Source: a virus
IMG/VR virus record: IMGVR_UViG_3300046656_000360
Coordinates: 1 to 62,133 of that record
Length of the DNA stretch: 62,133 nt
Reading direction: 5' to 3' (one strand)
The position numbers and the translations under genes are program-made. Under the pieces are notes generated by a model, which saw nothing but the letters and a program-made list of their open reading frames with translations, was not told the DNA's origin and ran no database searches. Positions 31,830 through 40,057 of this stretch are shown here, in pieces (position 1 is the stretch's first letter; the number at the start of each line of letters is the position of its first letter).

Positions 31830-32207
31830 ATGTGTCTAGACGCATCTACGTTTTTCAATAAGTCGTGGCTGGCCTCGATCACGGAGGAGCCAGCGCCGGT
31901 TCGAATACCTGAGCACGAGTACGCGTTCCCGATGTCTCTGGAGCTCGGGAGCCTCTTCTTCACGCCAGTGAGCGAGGATCAGTTCTTCTGGCAAGTCCAA
32001 GAAGCACCACAAGCAGAGCCGGCGCTTGCCGTCGCATTCACAGCACCAGCACCAGTACAAGTACCGGTCCCCGAACCAGTCCAAGCACAAGTACCAGCCC
32101 GAGTGCGAGCTGACGTCTGGCTTCTAACACTCGAGACTGAGCTATACGCATCTGTCATGTACGACAAGCGTAAGCAGATTGATCAACACGCGTTGTCCCA
32201 AGTCTAG
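31830..32207 (+). CDS. Hypothetical Pro/Ala-rich protein, 125 residues
   Basis: MCLDASTFFNKSWLASITEE; a central low-complexity tract of APAPVQVPVPEPVQ type between two more ordered parts. No family is recognised. Confidence 0.45.
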   Translation: MCLDASTFFNKSWLASITEEPAPVRIPEHEYAFPMSLELGSLFFTPVSEDQFFWQVQEAPQAEPALAVAFTAPAPVQVPVPEPVQAQVPARVRADVWLLTLETELYASVMYDKRKQIDQHALSQV

Positions 32208-32220
32208 TACACACTCTCAC

Positions 32221-33987
32221 ATGTCTATCTTCGCCGCCCTGCTAGAGCAAGCGGGGCACGATCCTAACACCACGGCCAAGCATAGTACGCTTGGCCGTAT
32301 TTTTTTGTCCGAACCAGTCCGCGAGTCGTTCGAGTTCGAGCGCATCGAAGCGCTACCACGGCGGCGCTGGCAGGACGCACAGAACCACGTCGACCGGCTC
32401 ACGGCGCGGTTTGCCAAGAACCCAGGTGTCCGGCTGCTCGAGATGCAAGCCGCCGCTCTCGCCGAGATCGAGGAGCTTCGTACCTGCAACGTCATCGCCA
32501 GTCTCGGCGGCGGCAAGACACTCGTGACGGCCCTGGCGCCAGTTCTGCTCGAGGCAAAAACTCCGCTATTTCTGAACTACGCCAGACTCATAGACAAGAC
32601 AGTCAGAGAGTTCCGTGCGTTGGCTACGGACTGGGAAATATGCCACAGCTATAAGTTTCTATCTGTCGAAAAGCTGTCACTCGCTTCTCACGCTGACTAC
32701 CTGGACAGGCTACGGCCTGACCTGATCGTGGTGGACGAGGGGCACAGCCTCGCAAGCCCATCGGGTGCTCGTTTCCGCCGCCTGCGTCGCTATAAGGAGG
32801 CGCACCCCGAAGTCGCGGTCGTTGTGCTCACAGCCACGCCTGGCGTGGACCTCGACCAGTACGCCCACGTCCAGGATTTACTGCTCGGTGAAAACTCTCC
32901 ATTGCCACGCGAGCCGGATGTGCTTCGCGAGTGGTGCGAGGCGCTCAACGTTCGCGTGCGCGGACAAAGACGCCCTCTCGGGGCACTGACGCGATTCAGC
33001 TCAGGGGGGGTAGACCTGACCGCGTGCCGAGAGGGCGTGGGTCGGAGAGTAGAAGAGACGCGCGGCAATATCTACAGCCGTAGCGCCGAGTCGATCGATT
33101 GTTCGATTTACATCGCTGACTGTCGAGTTGACATGACCCCCGCGATGGACGACCTCGTCGACTCGGCTTGGCACGATCTAATTCTCCCCGACGGGAGGTG
33201 CTTCGAGGAGCTGTATTCGAAGCCGCTGATCCTGAAGCAGTTGGGCGCGGGATACGCGAAGGTGCTCGACCCGATCCCGCCGCTCGAGTGGCGCGAGACG
33301 CGAGCATTGTGGTCCGCTTTCGTCAGGTCGATTGTAGGCAACGAGCAGACGTATGGCCTGGATACACCCGCCCAAGTAAAGGCTGCTGTTAGGCGCGGTG
33401 AGATCGACGACGGTGGCCTGCTCGATGCGTGGACGTTGATCGAGCCAACTTTCAAGCCCACGACAAAAACGGAATGGTTTGACTTGTCTGTTTTGCAGTT
33501 TGCGGCAGAATGGCTCGCCAGTGAGCGTGGCCTTGTGTGGGTCACGCAACCAACCGTCGGGCGCAAGCTGGCACAGCTCGCCGACATGCCGTTCTTTCAC
33601 GCGAATGGATGTGATGCTAACCACGGCTCAATCGAAGCCTTCAGTGGTCGCACCGGTGCAGTCCTCGCCGTTCGACCAAATATGCTGGGTCGCAACCTGC
33701 AAAACAGGTGGTCGAAGAACCTATACATCACACCCCCACCTTCGTCCACCGAGCTCGACCAGTCAATAGGCCGGACCGCCCGTAGGGGCCAGAAAGATCC
33801 AACAGTCGAAGTGACCTTCGTTCTCACTGTGCGCGAGAACTGGGAGGCCGTGACGGCGGCGAGAACCGGTGCGATCGCAGAGCGCGCACTCGGGCGCAAC
33901 GCAAGCTCACGTCTGCTGCTCTGTGACTGGTGCGTGAGTGATCTATCAACTGTCAACTCATGGAAGGGCGCGCGATGGAAGCGCTAG
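32221..33987 (+). CDS. SNF2/DEAD-like helicase
   Basis: 588 residues from the ATG at 32221 (MSIFAALLEQAGHDPN). Walker A ASLGGGKT, motif II VVDEGHSL, motif III LTATPG and a C-terminal QSIGRTARRGQ (arginine finger motif VI) mark an SF2 translocase of the SNF2-like group used by phages in replication or recombination. A terminator-like hairpin overlaps its first codons, so the start is uncertain. Confidence 0.75.
   Translation: MSIFAALLEQAGHDPNTTAKHSTLGRIFLSEPVRESFEFERIEALPRRRWQDAQNHVDRLTARFAKNPGVRLLEMQAAALAEIEELRTCNVIASLGGGKTLVTALAPVLLEAKTPLFLNYARLIDKTVREFRALATDWEICHSYKFLSVEKLSLASHADYLDRLRPDLIVVDEGHSLASPSGARFRRLRRYKEAHPEVAVVVLTATPGVDLDQYAHVQDLLLGENSPLPREPDVLREWCEALNVRVRGQRRPLGALTRFSSGGVDLTACREGVGRRVEETRGNIYSRSAESIDCSIYIADCRVDMTPAMDDLVDSAWHDLILPDGRCFEELYSKPLILKQLGAGYAKVLDPIPPLEWRETRALWSAFVRSIVGNEQTYGLDTPAQVKAAVRRGEIDDGGLLDAWTLIEPTFKPTTKTEWFDLSVLQFAAEWLASERGLVWVTQPTVGRKLAQLADMPFFHANGCDANHGSIEAFSGRTGAVLAVRPNMLGRNLQNRWSKNLYITPPPSSTELDQSIGRTARRGQKDPTVEVTFVLTVRENWEAVTAARTGAIAERALGRNASSRLLLCDWCVSDLSTVNSWKGARWKR
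32272..32306 (+). terminator. Intrinsic terminator-like hairpin at the helicase 5' end
   Basis: ACGGCCAAGC pairs perfectly with GCTTGGCCGT around ATAGTAC, followed by A and seven T. It lies about 50 bases inside the helicase gene if the ATG at 32221 is used, or just before it if translation starts later (for example TTG at 32305). It could act as an attenuator. Confidence 0.75.
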
Positions 33988-34265
33988 ATCTCACTCATTT
34001 CTTCAAGGTGAAGTACCCGTTCACGCGTAGCCGAGACGTTCGCGTCGACATCCGACACGCGGTCAACCACGACGGCTATTGGCTCATCGTGTCAGAGCGC
34101 GTGGACGATCTCACGTTCATCGCCAAACGCTTGATGGGCACTGTCTCGGCACTGACAGTAGACATCGAGATCCAGTTCATCCGCATTGCGATCGGCGTGC
34201 TCATGCGCACGCTCACCGTCCAGTACAAAGACCACAAGCGAAGGGCCACGCCCCATGTTCGTTAG
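33975..34265 (+). CDS. Hypothetical protein, about 96 residues
   Basis: MEALDLTHFFKVKYPFTRSR (a start at 33960 adds five residues). Alpha/beta with two Ile/Val-rich strands (LTVDIEIQFIRIAIGV). It overlaps the helicase 3' end by 13 bases. Confidence 0.45.
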   Translation: MEALDLTHFFKVKYPFTRSRDVRVDIRHAVNHDGYWLIVSERVDDLTFIAKRLMGTVSALTVDIEIQFIRIAIGVLMRTLTVQYKDHKRRATPHVR

Positions 34266-34383
34266 GATCCTTCTCATGCTCGGCGTATGGGCTCATCGTG
34301 CTCAGTACCCGTGGCTAGCTACTCAACTATTCACCTGTGCTACTTGGCTGATATCAAAAAATCGTAATGGGACCCGACCTTGA
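34255..34383 (+). CDS. Hypothetical peptide, 42 residues
   Basis: MFVRILLMLGVWAHRAQYPW; a short hydrophobic, possibly membrane-inserting peptide. Only the overlap with the previous stop supports translation. Confidence 0.3.
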   Translation: MFVRILLMLGVWAHRAQYPWLATQLFTCATWLISKNRNGTRP

Positions 34384-34420
34384 ACCTGGAAAGCCTGGAA
34401 CATTCATGTCATAAACTGGC

Positions 34421-34969
34421 ATGGGCGTTTTCGCGCAACGAGACCTGAATAAAGTCAACGCCAGCTCTGGCGGCAATTACATTAATCTCCCCGGTAACTA
34501 TGAGTGCCTGATTGTTGGATGGAAATCCATCAACACCAAGGCACGCACGCAAGCCCTGGTAGTCGACCTCAAGATCCTGAGTGTAGACACCAACGCTTAC
34601 CCGGTCGGCAGCATCCGCAACCACTACATCGGGGAAGACGATGTGATGTTTGACGGCAAGATCAAGAACCTTCTCGTCGCAGCGGTCGGTCTGAACGACG
34701 GCATCGACGCGGAGAAGATCGAAGCTGAGGACTGGTACCAAGTGCTAGAGGGCTCCATTAAGCCTCCAAGCGCGTTCTTGAACCGCAAGATCAAGCTGGC
34801 TGCGAACTACGACTTCAAAGCTGAGGGCAAGAAGAAGCTCAAGAAGAACCCCAGCCTCGAGAGCGACCCTGACTTCGTGAAGGAGTACCAGTTCCTGAAG
34901 AAGGAGTTCTTCGCTCACGACGAGACGCGCGCGAACGCACTTGCACTGGCGCAGAAGGCCAAGAAGTAA
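34421..34969 (+). CDS. Putative ssDNA-binding protein
   Basis: 182 residues beginning MGVFAQRDLNKVNASSGGNY. A beta-rich first half (YECLIVGWKSINT, ALVVDLKILSVD) followed by a Lys-rich second half resembles phage OB-fold single-strand DNA-binding proteins located beside DNA polymerase genes. No unequivocal motif is present. Confidence 0.5.
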   Translation: MGVFAQRDLNKVNASSGGNYINLPGNYECLIVGWKSINTKARTQALVVDLKILSVDTNAYPVGSIRNHYIGEDDVMFDGKIKNLLVAAVGLNDGIDAEKIEAEDWYQVLEGSIKPPSAFLNRKIKLAANYDFKAEGKKKLKKNPSLESDPDFVKEYQFLKKEFFAHDETRANALALAQKAKK

Positions 34970-35068
34970 CTGTCACCAGTTGACGAACTAGAGCATCGAC
35001 TGCTCTACCGATGTGTCAGCGAACACCGCTGGCGCAAGCTACGACTAGACGATTTCTCTCGGCTGTAC

Positions 35069-35473
35069 GTGGACGAGGTCGGCGACGCGTCCGACATCGC
35101 GCTCTCCACCCACTCGTTCGACTCGTCCACGTACGGCACCTGTTGTGTGCATCATCTCGAGAACGGCCTAGCGGTACTTGAAGCCCCGCTAGGTCGCTTC
35201 TCCCTCTTCGAATCCAAAGCGAGATGTGAAGCCCGTGATCACATCAACGCGTGGGCGGAGTTCGCCCGCGGTCGTTGGGACTTAGACGTACCGCAAGAGC
35301 CAGGTCAGTACTTCGTCAAGGCGCTTGACGGTCGCAAGCAAGCAGTACGTGAGCTGAAACGTGTTGATGGCCGATTAAAAGATGTGACGCGCGGAGAGCC
35401 GTTGCCGCGTGTTGGACTCGTCTCTGAGTGGCGGGGCTATTGGTGGTTCCCGCGCGTGCCCTCTCTACCGTAA
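35069..35473 (+). CDS. Hypothetical protein, 134 residues
   Basis: GTG start (MDEVGDASDIALSTHSFDS). Contains YGTCCVHHLENGLAVLEAPL and an aromatic C-terminus (GYWWFPRVP). No family is recognised. The 99 bases before it hold no clear gene. Confidence 0.45.
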   Translation: MDEVGDASDIALSTHSFDSSTYGTCCVHHLENGLAVLEAPLGRFSLFESKARCEARDHINAWAEFARGRWDLDVPQEPGQYFVKALDGRKQAVRELKRVDGRLKDVTRGEPLPRVGLVSEWRGYWWFPRVPSLP

Positions 35474-35483
35474 GGATTGAGTC

Positions 35484-35717
35484 ATGATGCTAACTCTCGA
35501 GCGTCTCAACCAAGAAGCAACACTCTACGCTGACGCATTACTCGCCCGTATCCATGAAGCGGCCGAGCTCGAAGAACAGTATGAGTCCGAGCTTGCCGCC
35601 GCTGCGCTCTCTTACAATCAACTGCTCGTCGAGAACGAGCGCCTCAAGGCAGAGAACGGCATTCTCAAGACGTTGCTCAGGCCCGTCGTGACGATGCCGT
35701 ATCCAGACGAATTGTGA
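35484..35717 (+). CDS. Coiled-coil protein, 77 residues
   Basis: MMLTLERLNQEATLYADALL; continuous helix with heptads (ENERLKAENGILKTLL). Its stop overlaps the DNA polymerase start, so it may be a polymerase accessory. Confidence 0.5.
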   Translation: MMLTLERLNQEATLYADALLARIHEAAELEEQYESELAAAALSYNQLLVENERLKAENGILKTLLRPVVTMPYPDEL

Positions 35718-37633
35718 AGCTATACGCAGTCGATACTGAAACCGCTCTGATTGGTCGGGGCGAGGACATCGCCCCCCGCCTCGCTTGTGTCACGTACTGC
35801 GACGATAGTTATGAGCCTCAGATTCTGCACTGGTCTGAGGCTCTCGACTTCCTCGTCTATGTCTACGACGAGTGCGAGTCCACGTGGGCAAACGGGACCT
35901 TCGACCAATGGGTCATATTGCGTGCGTATCCCCAGCTAAAGCGCAAGATATGGCGCGCACACGAACAAGGACGCGTGCATGACGTACAGCTCAGACAGCG
36001 ACTGATTGACCTTGGTACTGGTCAGTTGGAAGGCTTTCGCGCGGCGGAAGATGAGAAGGTCAAGTTCTCATACTCGCTCGCTGCGCTTTACGAGCGCCAC
36101 GGGTTCGGCACCATGGACAAGGGCGCGGACACGTGGCGGCTCAGGTACGGCGAACTGATCGACGTGCCACTCAAAGACTGGCCGATCGAAGCAGAGCAGT
36201 ACGCGCGTAAGGACGCGAAGGGCACGCGCCAAGTGCACGCCGCTCAGGATCACTGGCGCGATCTCCTCGACGACGACCCCCGTCAAACCTTGTTCGCGTT
36301 TGCCCGACGCAAGATGGTGCACCGAGGCATCATCACGGACGGCGCGACTTGTGACCTGTACCTCTCCGAAGTTCACGCCGAGATCGAGAAGGCCCGGCAG
36401 ACGCTGCTCGCGCATGGTCTGATCCGCGGCTCTGTCGACCTCGACGGCAAGCGTGTCCCGCCCAGCAAGGTCGGCACGAAAGACATGAAGCGTGCGCGCG
36501 AGCGCATGGAGCGTGTCTGCGCAGAGGCTGGCATCGAGGTCAAGCGCACGCCGAAGGAAGGCGTCTGTCTCAACGCAGAAGCGACTCGTGACAGCGGCGA
36601 TCCGGTACTCAAGGCGTACTCGCTCTACACGAGCGCAGCCACGACGATCAGCAAGGTCGAGATGCTCAAGGAAGGCAGCAAGGGCCTTCCGCTCCAGACC
36701 GAGTTCGTCAACCTGCTCGAGAACGGTCGGTGCAGTACACGCATCCCAAAGTTGTGGGTCGGCGTGCAGATGCAAAACCTCCCGAAGGTCGGGCGGATGC
36801 GCAACTGCTTTATTGCGCGCCCTGGCTACGCACTGGTCGACATCGACTACGCGATGCACGAGCTCGTCACGGTTGCGCAGGCGCAGATATGGTTGGGTGC
36901 CAGTCGCAAGCTGGCCGATGCGCTCAACGACAATCGCGATGTGCACTGCGACGTCGGCTGCGGCTTGATGGGTGTCTCTTACGAAGAGATGCTCGCAAAC
37001 AAGAAGAAGAAGCCGTACTCGCTGCACCGAGACCAATCAAAAGAAGTCAACTTTGGCGGCTGGGGCGTTATGTCGGTCAAACGACTGCGCGCCTCGATGA
37101 ACAGGAAACGACAAGACGGTGATCCCCTCGTCGATGACTGGCGCGCAGCAGAAATCATGCGTGCATGGGAAACACGCTGGGATCCAGAGGAGTACTTCAG
37201 TGCGGTTGCTCGATTTTTTCCCGACAACAATCGATGGGCGCTTGGTTCGATCCGGCAGTTTGTCTCGAACCGAGTACGTGCGTACATCGCGTTTCCTGAT
37301 GCGTGCAACGGGATCTTCTCTGGCCTTGCCGCTGACGCCGCGGGAATGGCTTACACTGCTGTCTGCCGGGCATGTGAATTGGCAGAGCCAGGTGAAGCGC
37401 TCTACGACTGTCACCCAGTACTAACAGTTCATGACTCGATTGTGCTAGAGGTTCCCCTGGCGACGCTACATGCGAGCGCTACGGAAGCGACGCGTATCTA
37501 TGTCGAGGTCGGGCAGAGCTACACGCCCGATGTGCAGTTGCGCGCGGAGCCCGCGGCTTCACTGATGCTCGATAAGAACGCTGAGCCCGTTTATAAAAAC
37601 GGAGAACTTCAGCTATGGGACAAGGCCGCCTAA
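35714..37633 (+). CDS. Family A DNA polymerase with 3'-5' exonuclease domain
   Basis: 639 residues from GTG. The exonuclease domain opens with YAVDTETALI (DxE). The polymerase core has motif A VDIDYAMHEL (about residue 375), motif B RDQSKEVNFGGWG (about 438) and motif C TVHDSIVLEV (about 571). Motif C carries HDS where most relatives have HDE. It lacks a 5' nuclease domain, like T7-type enzymes. This is the replicative polymerase. Confidence 0.88.
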   Translation: MKLYAVDTETALIGRGEDIAPRLACVTYCDDSYEPQILHWSEALDFLVYVYDECESTWANGTFDQWVILRAYPQLKRKIWRAHEQGRVHDVQLRQRLIDLGTGQLEGFRAAEDEKVKFSYSLAALYERHGFGTMDKGADTWRLRYGELIDVPLKDWPIEAEQYARKDAKGTRQVHAAQDHWRDLLDDDPRQTLFAFARRKMVHRGIITDGATCDLYLSEVHAEIEKARQTLLAHGLIRGSVDLDGKRVPPSKVGTKDMKRARERMERVCAEAGIEVKRTPKEGVCLNAEATRDSGDPVLKAYSLYTSAATTISKVEMLKEGSKGLPLQTEFVNLLENGRCSTRIPKLWVGVQMQNLPKVGRMRNCFIARPGYALVDIDYAMHELVTVAQAQIWLGASRKLADALNDNRDVHCDVGCGLMGVSYEEMLANKKKKPYSLHRDQSKEVNFGGWGVMSVKRLRASMNRKRQDGDPLVDDWRAAEIMRAWETRWDPEEYFSAVARFFPDNNRWALGSIRQFVSNRVRAYIAFPDACNGIFSGLAADAAGMAYTAVCRACELAEPGEALYDCHPVLTVHDSIVLEVPLATLHASATEATRIYVEVGQSYTPDVQLRAEPAASLMLDKNAEPVYKNGELQLWDKAA

Positions 37634-37836
37634 CAGCCAAGGACGCTATAACAATTGCGCTGCAGTACTTCTGGAGAGACCCCACTAAACTCAACAGTGC
37701 GGAGCGTCTAGCTATGACACTCATGGCTGAGATATCGCGACTGGAGGAAGGCATCGTCGAAGCACTCGAGGAGTCGCCCATTGACCGCGAGCAACTGGTC
37801 GCATTGCTTTACAGGAATCGAGATCGTGACAAGTGA
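37615..37836 (+). CDS. Hypothetical protein, 73 residues
   Basis: MGQGRLTAKDAITIALQYFW; helical and acidic, ending NRDRDK. Overlaps the polymerase end by 19 bases. Confidence 0.45.
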   Translation: MGQGRLTAKDAITIALQYFWRDPTKLNSAERLAMTLMAEISRLEEGIVEALEESPIDREQLVALLYRNRDRDK

Positions 37837-37927
37837 TTTTATTGTGGGCGCGTTTGTCGGCTTTAACGTTGCCGTTTTGGGACATGCGTTGTATACGTGG
37901 TGGCAGTCAGTAAAACAGAATACTTAG
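37826..37927 (+). CDS. Small membrane peptide, 33 residues
   Basis: GTG start; MTSDFIVGAFVGFNVAVL with one hydrophobic segment followed by YTWWQSVKQNT. Tight overlaps with both neighbours. Confidence 0.35.
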   Translation: MTSDFIVGAFVGFNVAVLGHALYTWWQSVKQNT

Positions 37928-38238
37928 AACACATCGAGGTCGCGAGTTGGTTACGAGTTCGTGGGATCCGGTTTCACCACTCGCCTAACGAGACATACAC
38001 GACGAGTTACACAGCCCTCGCGAAGAACAAGCGCATGGGTGTGAGCCGGGGCTTCCCGGATTTACTCGTCGTGTTGTCGTCGGGGCTTGTGTTCATAGAA
38101 CTCAAGCGGGTGAAGGGGTCGCGGACAAGCGATGAACAGACGGCATGGCTCGAGGCGTTGACTGCGCTGGGTCACCGTTGTGCTGTGTGTTACGGGGCGA
38201 AGCACGCAATACAGACACTGGAGGGATGGCTTGTATGA
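37897..38238 (+). CDS. VRR-NUC domain nuclease
   Basis: 113 residues. GVSRGFPDLLVVL...GLVFIELKRVKG...DEQTAWLEAL is the diagnostic PD-(D/E)xK arrangement of stand-alone VRR-NUC proteins (D, ExK, Q). It likely resolves or trims branched DNA. Start is GTG at 37897 or nearby. Confidence 0.85.
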   Translation: MVAVSKTEYLEHIEVASWLRVRGIRFHHSPNETYTTSYTALAKNKRMGVSRGFPDLLVVLSSGLVFIELKRVKGSRTSDEQTAWLEALTALGHRCAVCYGAKHAIQTLEGWLV

Positions 38239-38390
38239 ACGAAGACCAGGCAGAAGAACTGTTGGACGCGGTTGGACTTGTGATCGATGAGTACTATGCG
38301 ATCAAGAGTTCGTTACCGACCAAGCTCGACGACGCTATCAACGAGTTGATTATTAGTTACGAGTCGATTGTCGAGGACGAAGAAGAATGA
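38235..38390 (+). CDS. Hypothetical acidic protein, 51 residues
   Basis: MNEDQAEELLDAVGLVIDEY; acidic helices ending DEEE. ATGA overlaps on both sides. Confidence 0.45.
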   Translation: MNEDQAEELLDAVGLVIDEYYAIKSSLPTKLDDAINELIISYESIVEDEEE

Positions 38391-38536
38391 CGTTCGCAGT
38401 GCTCGCTTGTTATCTCGGTGGCTTCGCTGGTTGTCTCGTTCACTTCCGTGAAGAGACAGACGCGACTTGGTATGAAGCAATCGGCATGTCCTGGCTCTGG
38501 CCTGGCTGGTTGGGCCTTGCACTATGGAACTATTAA
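38387..38536 (+). CDS. Membrane protein, 49 residues
   Basis: MTFAVLACYLGGFAGCLVHF, a charged loop (REETDATW), then a Trp-rich hydrophobic end (SWLWPGWLGLALW). Two membrane segments, no family recognised. Confidence 0.45.
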   Translation: MTFAVLACYLGGFAGCLVHFREETDATWYEAIGMSWLWPGWLGLALWNY

Positions 38537-39133
38537 ATGGCCAAATTCTATTGCGCGTGCGGTGACTGCTCAGGCACCGAGGTCGATAGCTACGACGAAG
38601 CCTTCTTCTACCATCACACCAACCAGCCCGCCCCGAAGAAGAACTCACTGATCATGGCGCTGGTGCCGGAGGGTGAGCCAATTCCCGAGCTAACAGCCAA
38701 GAAGAGTTCAAACCCGAAGGACATCGCGGGCACAACGCGCGCGCCCCTTCACGCAATACCAGTCGCAGCACTCGTCGAAGAGGCACTGGCGATGCTTGAG
38801 GGCGTGCTCAAGTACGGCTCGAACAACTGGACGCTCGAGGGCGTGCGTGCGTCTGTATACATCGCTGCTGCTGCAAGGCACACGTTCAAATGGTTCTTCG
38901 GCCAGCAACGTGATCCAGTGACACAAGTGCATCACCTCGCATCGGCGCGCGCGTGTCTCGGCATTCTGCTCGATGCTGAGTTTCGGGGAGTACTGCGTGA
39001 TGACCGCCCGCCCAGCTTGAACAAGCTTGATGAACTGTTCTCGAACGCGGAAAATGTCGCGAAGAATCTATTCACTTTGTATGGGGACGTGAAGCCCCGC
39101 CATTACACGATCGAGGACAGTAAGAGCAAATGA
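38537..39133 (+). CDS. dATP/dGTP diphosphohydrolase-like protein
   Basis: 198 residues. After a Cys-containing N-terminus (CACGDC), the segment SNPKDIAGTTRAPLHAIP ... EALAMLEGVLKYGSNNW ... HHLASARACLGILLD matches the dATP/dGTP diphosphohydrolase N-terminal domain of phages. MazZ-type members act in dNTP remodelling, including 2-aminoadenine genomes, but no PurZ gene is present here, so a pool-balancing role is more likely. Confidence 0.65.
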   Translation: MAKFYCACGDCSGTEVDSYDEAFFYHHTNQPAPKKNSLIMALVPEGEPIPELTAKKSSNPKDIAGTTRAPLHAIPVAALVEEALAMLEGVLKYGSNNWTLEGVRASVYIAAAARHTFKWFFGQQRDPVTQVHHLASARACLGILLDAEFRGVLRDDRPPSLNKLDELFSNAENVAKNLFTLYGDVKPRHYTIEDSKSK

Positions 39134-39351
39134 CAACGACACAATGGTTTAAGGATCGCATCGCAGTACTCGAGGCGCAAATAGTGGTCCTCGAAATGAC
39201 CATCACAGCAGCGCAGGCGGGGATTGAATCGGACGCTGAAAAGGCGGCCGAACTGGACATAAAAGTGCACCTCAATGAGGCACTCGCAGTCGTGGAACAA
39301 CTCAAGCAAGAGTTGCAGGACGCGCGGGACGAGCTTGACGCAATAACATGA
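39130..39351 (+). CDS. Coiled-coil protein, 73 residues
   Basis: MTTTQWFKDRIAVLEAQIVV; a single long heptad helix to the end (VVEQLKQELQDARDELDAIT). It overlaps both neighbours by four bases. Confidence 0.5.
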   Translation: MTTTQWFKDRIAVLEAQIVVLEMTITAAQAGIESDAEKAAELDIKVHLNEALAVVEQLKQELQDARDELDAIT

Positions 39352-39833
39352 CATGGAACGCGATGGACGGCTTCGCGACCGGTAAGCGGCAGAACCGTCA
39401 ACAAGAGATACTAACACCCGAAGTGATTGCTGACTTCGCACGTGAAGTGTTCGGCGGTCAGATTACGTTCGACCCGTGCCCTGCATCTGACCTGTCAGGG
39501 TTCGTTCGACCGCAAGGCTGGTCACATGGGGACGGGCTGCTCGACCCATGGCCTAACGGTACGTTCTGCAACCCGCCCTATAAGTACCTCAAGAAGTGGC
39601 TCGCGAAAGCGCTCATGGAAGCCTCGCTTTATCGCAGCAGTATCGTCCTCGCACCGGCACGTTCCCACCGTACGTGGTGGAGGACGGCTCGAGACGCGGC
39701 CAAGCAAGTCGGCTTCGTACTTGAACTCAATCCAGTTACGTTCGTGGGCTACACACAAGTGTTTCCGGTGCCAATGGTTCTGCTTGGCTATAACTGTGCC
39801 GGTGTCGATACAAAACTAGGAGCATACCTGTAA
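39348..39833 (+). CDS. Phage DNA N6-adenine methyltransferase
   Basis: 161 residues. The order QEILTPEVI, FDPCPASD, then GTFCNPPYK with the NPPY catalytic motif, and a final VPMVLL strand corresponds to the compact phage N6-adenine methyltransferase family. It could protect the genome against host restriction. Confidence 0.8.
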   Translation: MTWNAMDGFATGKRQNRQQEILTPEVIADFAREVFGGQITFDPCPASDLSGFVRPQGWSHGDGLLDPWPNGTFCNPPYKYLKKWLAKALMEASLYRSSIVLAPARSHRTWWRTARDAAKQVGFVLELNPVTFVGYTQVFPVPMVLLGYNCAGVDTKLGAYL

Positions 39834-40057
39834 TGGCGTTTTGGGACACGATGCCTCTCAGCGACGCGTTCAAGGATCTCTACGGGATGCACGTTTACCC
39901 CGTAGAGCACTATTTCGACGACGAGCCTGTGACTTACCGCGATGATTCCGGAATTCCCGAGTGGCTACTACAAGACAATGCGACCTATTTCCGCGAGCTC
40001 CATCGAGTTATGGACGATGTGCCGGCGCCGCTGGGCGTTCGCGTACCTCGCCGATGA
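39833..40057 (+). CDS. Hypothetical acidic protein, 74 residues
   Basis: MAFWDTMPLSDAFKDLYGMH; acidic, with aromatic residues. The last third overlaps the nuclease gene in another frame. Confidence 0.45.
   Translation: MAFWDTMPLSDAFKDLYGMHVYPVEHYFDDEPVTYRDDSGIPEWLLQDNATYFRELHRVMDDVPAPLGVRVPRR

Noticed and set aside
36068-37036. Minus-strand open frame of 322 codons opposite the DNA polymerase
   Set aside because: It is a shadow frame of a gene with all polymerase motifs; composition is His/Val/Arg-rich and without a ribosome-binding site.
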